Positions 11,801 to 23,558 of a stretch of 64,000 nucleotides of DNA are shown here, piece by piece. Below the pieces are notes generated by a model, which made no database searches, was not told where the DNA came from, and worked only from the letters and a program-made list of their open reading frames with translations. Position 1 is the stretch's first letter, and each line of letters begins with the position of its first letter. The stretch lies in the NCBI GenBank assembly GCA_949316235.1, contig OX438747.1, positions 5,518,501 to 5,582,500 on the forward strand. Reading direction: 5' to 3'. Position numbers and translations under genes: made by a program. The stretch is from Oegoconia quadripuncta (taxonomy: Eukaryota > Arthropoda > Insecta > Lepidoptera > Autostichidae).

Positions 11801-14163
11801 ATGAACTTAATAGAATAATTAGTTACGTAGAAGTTGTATGAAATAAACCGCAAAATTGTAGCGTAATAATTTCACACACAATTTCGGCTTTTTCCTTTAG
11901 TTTTAGGTTTTCTAAATCGCCATTTCACGCAATCTGAATTTGTTATGATGTTTGCTTATATGTCGTTTTATATAATTCTAAAGACCACAGCTCCGGAGAA
12001 GTATAAAAAAATCTTATTTCGTAACCCGGTTATGTAGAAAGAGTTTTTTGCAGCCCTACACTGGAGTATAGGTACCTAAGTGGCTCAAGTTAGGAGGTTA
12101 ACTTACTTTTTTTGGGAAAACCTTACAGAATTTGTAGTTTGAGGTAGTTAATATAGATCTTAATAATATAGATATCGTTAATGCGGTATAATTTTAATTA
12201 CAAGAGGCAACAATAGAGTAAACAATCTTATCCTTTATTTACATAAGTGTCGATTAGTATTATTAAACATATTGTGATAAAAGAGTTAATGTAAATTTTT
12301 ATCAAATACCTTTCAATGACAATGATAATCAATTTAGTCAAAGTTAATAAGCGCAAAACTATTTCAGTGTCCCAGTTTTACTTGTTATGGACAAAATCTT
12401 GAGAAATAAAGAAAAGACAATTTCTGCGATCATTTACTTCGTTTGAATATGTAATTGTGATATACATATATATTAGTTTCCTGGTTGTCAATTCTACGCA
12501 GAAGTTATCGTTATTAGGGTTCCTTACCCAGAGCGCAAAACGGGCCCTATACCTGTCACTCTGCTGTCTATCTGTCCGTATATGTCAGGGGCCTTTAGCC
12601 CGTAAACGGAATGAGTTTGGATATTTTATTACATACCCAAATATATATTGAATTAGAAAGAACGACCTGTATCTCAAAGGGTGGTTAAAAAGTTTAATGC
12701 TTCAAACAATATCCACGGCTCATCTTTCGAAATATTCAGAAATGCACATATATTTATATATTTATATACAATATATTTATAATTATAATTATATATATAA
12801 TTCATTAAGCAATTATAAACTACCTATAAAAAGTCAAAAACAAGACGAAATAACTCGGTGGAGTTTTCGATTTTCGACCCGACGAGTCTCTATGCGGTTC
12901 TTAGGTAATTTTTATTTGAGAATTTAGTCTCGGCGAACGTCCCTTGTACCATCATTATATTGCTTGGTACAAAATAGCCAGCATGCTGATATTAATCATT
13001 GAAATTATTTACTTTATGTAGCCGACTGTACAAAATTTTAAATCGATTGGACTCGCTTGTCATTTGCAATTGAAAATGAAAGTACTAGGGTTGCATGAAA
13101 CTTGAAAGTAATCTCTCTCTGCCTGTTAGATTTGGGTGCACGCCTGGCGTTTCCCGAACTAAGCACATATGACATACCCACGCCTCTATATCTACCGAAC
13201 CAGCAGTGGGATCTTACCAAACTCTCCGGCTCCGAACTCGTAGACTACAGTATCATTAGGCCAATGGGTGTTGGGCCAGATGTACGCGTTGCGGCCCATA
13301 GCGTACTCCTGGAGCATGCCCTCGATGATGAAGTCATCCAGGACTATGTCGCCCTCGAACTTGCCACTGAGCTCCTCAGGGTTGGACAGTTCGGAGTACT
13401 TGCGAGCGAGGATTTGGCCATCGTCTGCAAAATTAATTTGTAGTTTATATAAAACAACCGATTACAGTAAGATTTCATATTTTTTCAAGTCCATCATCAG
13501 ATCTTAACCAAATTTATTTGGGATCACTCTGGCGGTAAACCCTATCAAACAAAAAAATAATCATCTAAATGGTTTAACAATTGACGAATATATGGGTGAA
13601 CAGAACATATAAAAGAAATACTTATAAATATGTATAATAGATTTTTTTTTAATAACAATTAGCTGCCACCCATCACTGCCGTTATGCTGATGATCCCCTA
13701 GTTGCTTTATTGGTAATGACCTTCTCTGCTGGTAACCGGCAGCATACCTACCTAGTGCAGTGCTATTGGGAAGGAGGAGAAAGTCAACCTCTGAATGGAC
13801 ATCACTCCGTATTATTTATATGTCTGTATTTACAGCAACATGAGCACATAGCCATGCCCAATTGCCCACCCGAAGTTAGCGCTAGATTCTTGCCGACTAG
13901 TACTCCTGAAACTTCCTCTTCTAGCGTCACCCAGGTGCCCCTCAGCTATACACGATACAAGCTGTACCTAGATCTAGCGAAGCAGTTTCCTAGTTTACCA
14001 CTCTATTCACTTTATTCTTACACGTTAATAATACTAGTTACTTACTGGTCTTTGTGCTCTCCAGGTAGTGCCTGAAGGCTTCAATCTCCTCTCTGGACCT
14101 CACCACGGAGGGCGTCCCTACCGCCAACCCAACTAGACAGATCACCACGGCCGCACGCAACAT
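8881..14163 (-). CDS. astacin-family zinc metalloprotease (M12A), secreted, gene 2
   Basis: Six minus-strand exons: 14163-14046, 13424-13218, 11592-11483, 10470-10260, 9811-9675, 8976-8881 (879 nt, 292 aa, TGA stop). Every splice phase equals that of gene 1, and exons 1 and 5 have identical lengths, so the two are paralogues. Residues 1-17 form a signal peptide. The propeptide ends near GR at 83-84. The zinc site HEWMHILGFLH is at 185-195 with E186 as catalytic base. Cysteines 128, 151, 177 and 287 fit the astacin disulfides; an extra Cys241 sits in the Met-turn SCLHY (240-244), where Leu replaces Met. The residue after the third His is Met, not Glu. The protein ends four residues after CPGAW is begun, without gene 1's tail. 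A TATA box lies about 40 bases before the ATG. Introns 2 and 3 carry repeats or long AT-rich DNA. Predicted secreted protease; substrate unknown. Confidence 0.92.
10626..10911 (+). mobile_element. SINE family C
   Basis: Starts ACCGCCTCCGTGGCTCAATG, has GTTCGATCCC, the TGTCCGGCTGGCTAG body and an A-rich tail. A short deletion lies between boxes A and B. Confidence 0.8.
11115..11262 (+). mobile_element. SINE family B, truncated
   Basis: Box A-like TTTGGTGTGGTGAGTAG is joined directly to GGGGTAAATGTTTGTATG; ends near GACTAAATGACTGGTGGT. Much of the head is deleted. Confidence 0.65.
11593..13217. other. gene 2 intron 2
   Basis: AT-rich intron of about 1.6 kb with a TATA-type low-complexity run near 12745-12810. 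The piece at about 12714-12755 resembles a repeat also seen at 15125, 21945 and 59185. No coding potential is seen. Confidence 0.5.
13425..14045. other. gene 2 intron 1
   Basis: About 620 bases with donor GTAAGT and acceptor TTTTGCAG on the minus strand. No repeat or coding sequence was recognised. Confidence 0.5.
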
Positions 14164-14200
14164 TTTGACTCAATGTAACCCAATACTCGAGACATTATTA

Positions 14201-14210
14201 CTTTTATATA
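14201..14210 (-). promoter_or_regulatory. TATA box of astacin gene 2
   Basis: Minus strand TATATAAAAG, about 40 bases before the ATG at 14163. It implies a TSS near 14178 and a very short 5' UTR. Confidence 0.65.
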
Positions 14211-14791
14211 CATAGATAGATTACATGGGAGATTATCACAAGAGATTACATCGGCAATTAAAGCAATTTGTAATTATCTTAATCAGCACTAGCGATTTTA
14301 TCCTGGGCTTATGGGGTTGGTACCAAAACGATGTGGAAAGTCCAAGATCATTGTGAAATTCCGATAAAATGCTGGCTTACTTCTTGAAACCACATTGTCA
14401 TTGCCCTATTTGGGGATTTGTTTGTTTGGTACGGAGGGTTACAAAATTGCCTACATGACAATCGTAATAACAAGGAAACTATACTTTGGCCATTGTGAAT
14501 TAGTACAGTCTGAAATAACCTTTACAGACGACCATAATACCAATTAAGTGTTCTCATGAATTCCTGAACGTTTTTGTATAATTATATATTTAATTACAAC
14601 AATTACTGAGTTCAAAAATATAGGTACTAAAAGTGCTATCGAAGAACATTGATGGAGTTCTGATGTTATGTCGAATTGTAAAGGTTTGTCTGTTTCAGAC
14701 TGTACCTATAAGTTGTAGAGTACATACATACATTACGTCCCAACCTTTATCTCAGACTCAGAGATATCCCAAACATGACAAAATCTATTAC

Positions 14792-15110
14792 TTTTTTTTT
14801 ATGCTAAACGGGTTGGTACTTGATCTCAATCACACCATGAGGTCGAATGTGGACGCGTACTAACCCAGAAACCCCAACACATTTGGGGGACTGGTTATCT
14901 TATCTCTGCAAACCGGAACACAACAATGCTATTAACATTGCTGCTTGGCGGCAGATTTAGATAAGATGGTGGTAGCTCGCCAGGCGGACATTTAAAATGC
15001 CCTACCACAAACCAAACCGAGTACTTAAACATGTACCCCGCTGGGGATCGAACCCGCGACCTCCGAATGGTAAACCCAATGTTGTTTACATTGAACTACG
15101 GAGGCGGTTA
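14792..15110 (-). mobile_element. SINE family C, full length (minus)
   Basis: The head at the right end reads CCGCCTCCG and box B GGGTTCGATCC on the minus strand. The body and a T-rich (plus strand) tail at the left end match the family. Confidence 0.8.
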
Positions 15111-15250
15111 AGAGGCGGTTGAAACAGCATCAACGGTTCATCTTTCGAAATATACAGAAATGCAATGCACATGAATAAACCCATTGTTTTTGTGGAAAGT
15201 CCTATTTAAAGTAGTGATCTTAGCACTTGTCTATGAAGTTTTAGTACTAC

Positions 15251-15389
15251 CAGCCCCAGTAGCATGACAACGTTTGTCGCGCGCGACGCGACATGAGAGT
15301 GGGATAGTTGTATTTTTCAATGAAACGAATGAACAGCACAAATATTATCTCGCGCGACACAAACGCTTATCACGCATGTCATGCTCCTA
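15251..15389. mobile_element. ~140-bp MITE, family E, interrupted copy
   Basis: Left end AGTAGCATGACA, right end TGTCATGCTCCTA; interior has CGCGCGACGCGACATGAGAG and ATTATCTCGCGCGA. A second copy is at 59771-59914. The right end is split by the 339-bp element that follows and resumes at about 15729. Confidence 0.7.
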
Positions 15390-15728
15390 GGCCCGTATTA
15401 ATAAGTCTAATAAGTAAATACAAGTCTTGAGGCTGTATCACCCGAGATGCGTCTTAAGAATTCGACGCTATCTCAAGCTCCGTGCTAATTTATAAACCAA
15501 TCTTGAGGTTTACTCAGCTGAGATCACTTCTGAAGTATACGCCTCTGAAGTATACCTCTGAATGATAGTCTTGAGTTTCGTTTATTAATACGCGCACCTC
15601 TCAAGTGAGTACTGCTTCAGTGTGCACGTGCTTGTCAGGTCTCAAGTAAGGTTTATTAATCAACACGTTTATTTGAGACCAGTCACAAGACTGTTCTCAA
15701 TCTTGAGAATGGTTTATTAATACGGGCC
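15390..15728. mobile_element. 339-bp MITE, PIF/Harbinger-like
   Basis: Perfect 14-bp terminal inverted repeats GGCCCGTATTAATA at both ends, flanked on each side by CTA (15387-15389 and 15729-15731). The interior has several TCTTGAG and TTTATTAAT units. A 3-bp duplication with GGCC-starting ends suits PIF/Harbinger; the superfamily is inferred. Confidence 0.75.
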
Positions 15729-15900
15729 CTAGTGCATTATAATGTAATTTTTATGAACGGGGTGGTCTAGGCCATCCATCTCGCTCGAAGCCACCACTAT
15801 TTGTAGATAATATACCAAAGGCAGATCGCTTGCGTGCGTGTAATGCCGGTCAGTCTCGTATTTTTTTAATGTTTTTTAATACCAATACTATGATTACTGC

Positions 15901-16096
15901 CAGAGGGCGGAGTGTGAGTTTTGTTTCGACTTAACTTTACTACCGCGTTCACATTTACGTGACGATTTGTATGAAGAAATGTGCAGCGCCTCTAGCGGAT
16001 AGTTTGCAAAACGATTTTTTTCATAGGGACTTTTTTCGTAAACGCGAACGCGATGGTAAAGTTAAAAACGAAAGAAAACTCACACTTCGCACACTG
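15901..16096 (+). mobile_element. palindromic MITE, family D
   Basis: 196 bp, starts CAGAGGGCGGAG and ends TTCGCACACTG; strongly similar to the copy at 5467-5661. Confidence 0.85.
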
Positions 16097-16280
16097 ATCT
16101 TATTATACGAAAATCACGATACTTATTTCATAATTTTGTTTTTGGGGGTTAGAGTTTTGGTGAACTACCAGACCGAATGCGCTGAAATTGCAATAGAAGC
16201 AACTTGAAGGTAGTCCCTTTCATTTACAAAAACAACCACACGAATCAACCACCAAGTCTCGGAGTAATCGGTGTACACAC

Positions 16281-16341
16281 ATAAAAAAAATCTACAAACG
16301 ACCGAATTAAGAACCTCCTCCGTTTTGAAGTCGGTTAAAAA
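16281..16341 (+). repeat. conserved short repeat, copy 1
   Basis: An A-run followed by GAACCTCCTCCGTTTTGAAG and TCGGTTAAA. Same pattern at 47025-47087 and 59381-59442. Confidence 0.7.
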
Positions 16342-16642
16342 CGTACACGAAGGCAGGATCCTAAGTACCTACGGTCACTTACGTCGTGATGGGTGACCGG
16401 TATTGTACGATTATCGCCGAACGTTCGGTGAAAAACCTCTGTACTGTTTGCAAGTCGTTGATCGGTGAAGCCATCGTATTAAGCAAGACGATTTGGCAAT
16501 TATGTGACCATCTCTACTCTATGTTACCAGATAATTATGTATGTACCCATCTCTAGTGCAACGGATAATCCAGTGAACGAACGATATCCTCTTTGCAATC
16601 ATCTGTTATTCTACGAGTGATGTCTCTTTACTTGTTTTAATT

Positions 16643-16878
16643 GACGACCTGTTTGGTGTTTTGAATCCCGCTAGGGGCATACGTTTGTGTGGTGAATACG
16701 GACATGTGTACCCGAGTTATGGATGTTTTCATTTATAATAAGTATTTATTTACAAAAAAAATGTATTTATGTAGTATATCAACCATCTGGTATACACAAC
16801 ACAAGCCTTTGCTTACTGTGGAACTAAATAGCGCTGTGTGTATGTCTTAAGGATATTTATTATTATTTTTTTTTTAAT
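16643..16878 (+). mobile_element. SINE family A, internal head deletion
   Basis: GACGACCTGTTTGGTGT is followed at once by TTGAATCCCGCTAGGGGC: the part between box A and box B is deleted. Body and ATT-rich tail are normal. Confidence 0.75.
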
Positions 16879-17360
16879 TATAATTTCCCCGTGTTTATAA
16901 CAGTTGTGTCATGCATAGGGGTAATAATTAATTCTACGCAGTGTTGTTTATTATTCTTATGGCTGCACAGTAATATGTCAAACTTTATAAATTAACTGTC
17001 GCGACGCAGACTCAATTGAAAATCAATTGTTTTCCGGTCACCGGTGACCGGCGTGGCGCTCAAAGGCTTAATAAGTATGTAATTTAACTTTAAATAAAGC
17101 ATAAGAATATGCTGTATATTTTGTTGAAAAATAAAAATTATCGGTAATTAGCTTTATGTAGGTAGGTATAGTATAGTGTATCTTAGTCATAAAACCCACA
17201 ATACAATATTTATTTATAGTCTCTACCAAACAATATTAATTAACAATTTTAAATATTCTTGCAGCAGATACGAAGTACCTACCTACTTACCTACTTCTAA
17301 AACTATTTTCTAATAAATCGATCAATGGCTTCTTAGGTTTTTGAAAAATATTCTATAGAA

Positions 17361-17632
17361 TCGCCTCCGTGGCTCAATGTAAACAACATTGGGTTTACGT
17401 TTCGGAGGTCGCGCTGGTTGGTGGTAGGTCATATTAAATGTCCGCCTGGCTAGCTACCACCATCTTATCTAAATCTGCCGCCAAACAGCAATGTTAATTG
17501 CATTCTTGTTTTCCGGTTGTCAGAGACAAGATAGCCAGTTCCCCAAATAGTAGGTACGCTACCACCTTCGGCCTCATCTTCACTTAACATCAGGTGTGAT
17601 TGAGGCCCAGTGCTAAAGCGTTGTGGATAGCT
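17361..17632 (+). mobile_element. SINE family C
   Basis: CGCCTCCGTGGCTCAATG head and GTCCGCCTGGCTAGC body; a short deletion removes the B box region. Confidence 0.75.
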
Positions 17633-17999
17633 ATTTCCAAACAGGAGAAACCATGCCAATTCTACTGTATTTGTGTTTTATGAAATGTAATGTCTACTCC
17701 GCCAAATCTTATTATTATTATAAAATAATTATTATCTTGTTTGATAGTGTAGGTATTACCACCAAGGTAGTCCCATATAAGTAAAAGACTTGACAGAACG
17801 TAACTTTACTGAAGTTGAAAATAACAAAAAAACCCAACAGCATATTTTGTATTTTGCGGGCGCAATGTTGGGGTTTTTTACCATAAAATGTGTAACATAT
17901 AAGTCTATGCCTATGACACACAATGGATCAAGCGAATCTAACGAAACCTTGCACTTGCAAGAAAAGGGTTGAAACATTTACCTACCCTCTCACTACATT

Positions 18000-18175
18000 T
18001 TTTATCTTACTGTTCAATATACTTTTGTTTTGCGATAAGTACTGTATTAGTTTAGCAACCCCTTCTGGGAATGTTGGTACAAAATACTTACTAAATGTTA
18101 AGTTGTGTTTCTCAATTAAGTGAATGTTGTGTAAATATTCTTTGAGAAATAAAGTCTAAAACCTAAACCTAACCA
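18000..18175 (+). mobile_element. LINE-like 3' tail
   Basis: Ends TTGAGAAATAAAG followed by a short run of CCTAAA-like units. A related end, TTTTGAGAAATAAAGATTC, is at 32180-32200. Confidence 0.4.
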
Positions 18176-18308
18176 CTTCAAAATCGGTCAAGCCGTTTAG
18201 GCTACAGAAGGTAACTTACAAATCTACATTCATACAGTATATAGGTACCCGAACAACATTACCCTCCTTCCTGGGCCAGTCGGATAAAATAAGCCGTTGG
18301 TTAGGGTT

Positions 18309-18504
18309 CTGTGTGCAAAATGTGAGTTTTGCTTCATTTTTAACTTTACCATCGCGTTCGCGATTACGAAAAAAGTACCTATGAAAAAAATCGTTTTGCA
18401 AACTATTCGTTAGAGGCGCTGCACATTTCTTCATCCAAATCGTCACGTAAACGTGAACGCGTTAGTAAAGTTAAGTCGAAACAAAACTCACACTCCGCCC
18501 TCTG
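18309..18504 (-). mobile_element. palindromic MITE, family D (inverted)
   Basis: Begins CTGTGTGCAAAATGTGAG and ends ACTCCGCCCTCTG; the reverse complement of the copies at 5467 and 15901. Confidence 0.8.
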
Positions 18505-18737
18505 TAGTTTCGCTATGTCCGTCTTGTCTGTCCGAGGCTTAGCTCAGAGGCTCTTAGTACAAGAAAGCTGTAATTTGGCATGGTTTTACATATAAATCAC
18601 GCCGACAAAGTGGTAAAATAAATTATTGGGAAATCTTTTTTTGGGTACCTCCCCTACACGTAAAGTGGGGATGAATTTCTTTTTGTTTTTGTAGGCCATC
18701 GTGTGGGTCGCTGGATAGGTCGTTCAAAAATATGAGA

Positions 18738-19318
18738 TTATTACACTATCCTATTTGTAGGAAATCTAATTGTGGACACAATAATTAGGAAGTCTGAAGC
18801 TAGGAATTTGAAATAGGAACACCATCCTAAATGTAGATACAATTTTTTTTTCAACAAACTTTACAGCATATCCTTATAATATATTACTTAAGATTAAATT
18901 ACATACTTATTAAGCCAATTACAAAGTTTGACATATTACTATGCATGACAACACGCGGTAAAACTAGGGAAAATTAAACTAAACTAAAGCACAGTACCAA
19001 GTGCCCTAAAATACAAAGACATCACTCGCAGAATTTTTTTTTTTTATTTTTTTTTTTTTTTTTTTTTTTACATGCATTTACCTGTTCTCCTGTCGTGTGT
19101 ATGTGTGTGTGTGCGCGTACATTTCGACATGCATTGCTGTTTAAGGATATTCCAATTATCAGAACCAAGCCTCCCAACAATGTATGCCGAGTCAGTCTCT
19201 GCATTTAAGATGGATTAGTTCCAATTCCAATCTACTAAATCGGAATCTAACTGTTCTAACTTCGATTACACCTTCCTTTTTCCCAGTTAGATTTCCTACA
19301 AATAGGATAGTGTAATAA
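18738..19318. mobile_element. 581-bp element with perfect 32-bp terminal inverted repeats
   Basis: The left terminus 18738-18769 starts TTATTACACTATCC; its exact reverse complement occupies 19287-19318. The interior holds a long poly-T run (19034-19069) and a TG/CA microsatellite but no transposase frame. Confidence 0.8.
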
Positions 19319-19744
19319 GTGCTTTAAACAGGTTTTAGTCCGCATATTGTGAGAGCAAGTATTGAACCTACACTGCGCATGCGCATGGCCTGATGCGCAG
19401 TTGGCTGGTTTTTTAAAAAAGGATTTTAGGAATTGATAGTATATTCAGCTACGCAAGGAAGTTCACAGGATGACTTAATTTTATTAAATATTGTAGAGAT
19501 TTAACTAGTTAGGTTGAATGTCGGTTTATTATTCTTACTTACACTATACCCGAAGCAAAATATATTATACACTAAGCGACCTTGAAGCAAGCTTCCGATT
19601 TATTACATTTTTATACTATCATAGATAAGTGATTGATAATAGAACGACATTAGGACAACTTGTATTAATTGGTCGGCACCAGCTTTACTCGGCCTCTTTT
19701 CTCAAAGGTTATTTACATATTTCACGACATTGGCATTTGTCGGG

Positions 19745-19935
19745 GGAATTTTCTTGTTCCAAGAAGTAGACCATGGCATTCACACAGGGCCCTGCTTATG
19801 ATAGGCTTGTGTACATACAACCTGTTGATTGTAGTACTAAAGCCACTAAGGGATTTCCACCAAAAAATTTCTGTAATTGATTTACACGTTTCAACGACGA
19901 TGTTACATCTGCATTTGTGTACATTTTTGATGGTG
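19745..19935. repeat. diverged copy of a moth repeat (family G)
   Basis: CCACCAAAAAATTTCTGTAA and ATTTACACGTTTCAACGACG resemble parts of the repeat at 42150-42280. Boundaries are unclear. Confidence 0.35.
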
Positions 19936-20559
19936 AACTGTGGATGTTGTTTCAGATTGTATGCGATATTTCTGAGCACCCCATTTGGGATAAAGGTCGT
20001 CGTGAGGTATGATTGGGATGCGATTTATTCACTAACTCCCAATCGGATGCAGTTCCACGTTTGAATTTGTTTTCTGTTGGTGCCCCGTTTTTCCCCATTT
20101 TGGACCATTAGCTGTGTTGCCAATTTCATCAAAAATTCAAATTAGAATTTGATGTTACTAGAAGTTGGTGGTTAACGTTTTTTTTTTTTTTTAATAAGAG
20201 TAATTTAAATCTCCACAGACACATGGTCCGTGCTCTTGTTTACAAAAATATAATTTATAAATTAACTTGTTTCTTTTTACATTTTATACTCTAAAGACTA
20301 CGACTATGCTTAAATCTAAAACAGTGAGTTCTTGTTCTTTATGTATGTATATATATATATCTTCCCTTTGCAATATTCCTATTATTATTATTTTTAATTA
20401 TTCCTATTCTCGATATAATTGTGTGGTGGTGGTGTGGTGGTTAACGTTAAAAAACGTTAGGTTTTAACTCGGTTGATGATATATTATGACCATTTTTTCC
20501 TATGGCAAGGCATTATTTTGCGCATGAACCATACGTGCCAGCGCAAAAAGCAAAGGAAA

Positions 20560-20650
20560 AAGGGGAATATTCTTTTTTTTTTTTCTTTTTTTTTATATGA
20601 GAGGGCGGCAAACGAGCATGCGGGTCACCTGGTCGATTCACGATGGTGAT
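20560..20650 (+). repeat. lepidopteran dispersed repeat fragment
   Basis: Contains GGCAAACGAGCATGCGGGTC directly followed by ACCTGGTCG, a sequence familiar from many moth and butterfly genomes. Only a fragment is present. Confidence 0.45.
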
Positions 20651-21300
20651 TCACGAGGTATTTGGAAAAGCAGTCTGGATACTTTCATTATGTGATGTAA
20701 TGGGACAAAGAAATAAGCGATCTTAGGTGTGAGAAGAATTAGGTACTCGACACCACTATTTTAAATTGAAAATCATCGTGAATCTCGCATTAAAGATAAA
20801 CGGAATGTGACTCATAATAGTGTGAACCAATATGCAACTGTCAAACTACGATTATTCGAAAACGAATGGGTAATCCGAATTATACGATTCTTCAAAAATG
20901 CGAACTTTTGAAATGCGAACCACAATCTGTAATTTTCGCATGGGCATTCAAAAGCGGATGACTCAAAATCTTACCCGCCCTCGTGACGTAAAACGGATCT
21001 AACAATGCTCCAACCAAACAATGCCCAAAATAAAAAATCGATTACCCAAAGGGTGCTTCCGCTATAACAGGGGACCAATCGCGCTATTTTGCAATGGTTT
21101 TATCGTTCGAACGGAACGTTTTTTGGTTTTGGTTTAGCCTTTTAGCTGATGTACAAAATAGTAGGATCACGCTTTTTTACACTATCATTGCATGTAAGTT
21201 GATGTTCATATCTAACGTATGTATGTTTATATCTATTACTTACTTATTACTTATTTAATTTTCTTCTAGACTTATAAGTGATATAGTTAGTATAGATATA

Positions 21301-21319
21301 GGTCGTCGTCGTCGTCGTA
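21301..21319. repeat. GTC trinucleotide microsatellite
   Basis: About six GTC units. Confidence 0.8.
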
Positions 21320-21354
21320 TTGTTTGGTATCTATTATTTTATTTATTTTTTTAA

Positions 21355-21545
21355 GTCATTGGTGCACAAGCTACTTGCATTCATCCCGTTCTACTTTTTT
21401 CTCTACCCAAAGGTTGTCTGGTAGAAATCGCTTAATAGCGATAAGACCGCCTGGTTGTACAATTATTATTTTTTTGAAACTATATTTATGAAGTGCATTG
21501 TAGAATTTTTGTGCAATAAAGTGTACTTGAGTGATTGATTGATTT
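21355..21545 (+). mobile_element. LINE 3' UTR and GATT-type tail
   Basis: Has AAGGTTGTCTGGTAGAAATC, GCGATAAGACCGCC, a GTGCAATAAAG signal and a terminal TGATTGATTGATT run, the form of a common lepidopteran non-LTR 3' end. The reading frame is lost. Confidence 0.6.
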
Positions 21546-21919
21546 TTTGTGAACGATTATATCGTTGACGCTACCAAAGTAAAGCCAAACCCAAAATGTG
21601 TGGAACTAATCACGAGTATTAAAAAAAAAACACGTTAATTTCCGTTCAAATGATAAACGTGATACGAAATGTGCTTAATGTAACGTTTTTGATTATGGTT
21701 TAGCTTTGGTATTATAGTTTATATATTATATCGCCCTGGAGGGCGCCTATCGCGCTGTTTTACAGCGGTTTTACCGTTCGAATGAAACATTTTTGGAATT
21801 AACTACATACATTAATATACATACATTACACACATAACGTCACGGCCTATATCCCAAATGGGGTGGTCAGTGATAGCCCAAACAAAAATATTTGGGTGTT
21901 TCAAACATTAAGAGTTTAA

Positions 21920-22075
21920 TGATTGAATTAACATCCCCGGTGCACCTTATGAAATTTACAAAAATGCACACGTGACGGCGGTGAGGCCATCGCCATTGAA
22001 ACGTGCAAATCTGTCGAAGTTTTTTTGAAGAAAGTTATTTGAGTGCCGAAACTACACAATAATAAATTAAACACT
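21920..22075. repeat. moth repeat, family G fragment
   Basis: AAAATGCACACGTGACGGCG and GCCGAAACTACACAATAATA match pieces of the copy at 59180-59390. Confidence 0.5.
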
Positions 22076-22738
22076 AGGCTAATGTCTAATGAAATGAATC
22101 TAACGTAACGTTTTTGGTCATGGTTTAGTTTTGGTATTATCGTTCAAACTCATCTCAGCTCATCACCACTGCTTCACAACACCCGAGTAGAGCTTCGTCA
22201 CCCACTTTACCCTCCGGACCTTGCTTCAACCGATTACCACTTTCTTTGAATTTTACTCCGGAGAGTCGGAATTTGTCGACTATTAATTTCTTTATTCGTT
22301 CTGTATTCAAAACAATCTCGTAGGTAAGCAAATATAATGTGATAACAAAAATCTTGACTTGTTTTGGCACATAACACTTCTACATGATAGATAAGTAATT
22401 AATTTTCATTTAATTTACATCAAGGTGATCATTTGATAATCTGCGAGAAGATTGGAGTACGAGATATTTTATTACGCACATACGATTACATGTGCTAACA
22501 CGCCCTTTTCCTTCACTAATAGAATGGCCAATGAACCACGGGAGAATTTGAATATCGAATACCATAAACAGTGTGGAGGTTTCATATACCTACCTCACTT
22601 TGTATTACTACTGGCCGGTGTTGCAAATTAGTTTATTTCCTTTTATAAAAATATTGATGTTTTTGTTGGTTTTAAAGTGTCAAATTGATTACACTGAATT
22701 TTATTCCCGATTTTTCGTTTTAATGCTATTTGTTATTG

Positions 22739-22773
22739 TACGAGTATAAAATATATAATATTTTATACTCGTA
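22739..22773. repeat. perfect hairpin, 16-bp arms
   Basis: TACGAGTATAAAATAT at 22739-22754 pairs exactly with 22758-22773 across a 3-base spacer. Confidence 0.85.
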
Positions 22774-22874
22774 AAAATATTTACGACGACCAAACATTAA
22801 GCACATCACAGACGGTGGACTGCTTATCCAAGAAAAAGAACCAAAGGTACATACAGAATTATTTTGTACCTTTA

Positions 22875-23558
22875 TAAACAGTTAGTACCTGCATTCTACA
22901 AATTTCTACACATTCCATTTTTTAAAGTGGCCCGCCATTCTGACGTCTGAATGGGCTATTGATGTGCTATTGATTTTGGCAAACGATTATTATTTATGCG
23001 CGCCTGCGTTAAAAGTGGAGCAAATTACCTACTTATTGCTCAACTTTTACTACGAGGCGGCGGAAGGTTGATAGGAAAATTATTTAAAATGTAATATTTG
23101 CAAAGTGGTCGCAATTAATATGTGTGTTAAGGTTAAGATAGTAACCAGGTACTAACTATTGAGATATTTAAATAATAAATAAACTTACTTAACATACAGC
23201 ATCATCTAGTTCCACACTAATCAACCAGGCTTGTATTATGGATACCAGATGGTTGAAAAACCACACAAATAAATTTTTTTGTAAATAGTTACAAATTAAA
23301 TGAAAAACATCCATAACTCGGGTACACATGTCCGTATTCATTACACAAACATATGCCCCTAGCGGGATTCGAAACTGCAACCTTTTGGTATTGTGGTCAG
23401 AGTTGCTAACCACTACACCAAACAAGTTTAGATGTTGACAGTTATAGATCTTGATAAACTGCGAGTGGTCTCACCATAGTGACGACAAACGGCGGACCAT
23501 TTCAGAAATCTTTCCCATTAAAGGTAGAAATTAGCAGAATGCAGGTACTAACTGTTTA
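22875..23558. mobile_element. TIR element carrying a nested SINE
   Basis: A perfect 23-bp inverted repeat bounds it (22875-22897 and 23536-23558; core GTTAGTACCTGCATTCT), extending inward as imperfect pairing for about 30 more bases. A family A SINE lies inside. Confidence 0.65.
23172..23430 (-). mobile_element. SINE family A (minus), nested
   Basis: Minus-strand head TTTGGTGTAGTGGTTAG near 23425, ATGAATACGGACATGTG core, CTAGATGATGC tail. It sits inside the TIR element at 22875-23558. Confidence 0.8.

Noticed and set aside
13102..13443. 113-codon plus-strand frame
   Set aside because: Antisense of astacin gene 2 exon 2; no independent domain.
18150..18175. Telomere-like CCTAA repeats
   Set aside because: Only a few irregular units at the end of a LINE tail; too short for a telomeric tract.
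19669..20064. 131-codon plus-strand frame
   Set aside because: No domain recognised; overlaps a diverged repeat; composition like noncoding DNA.
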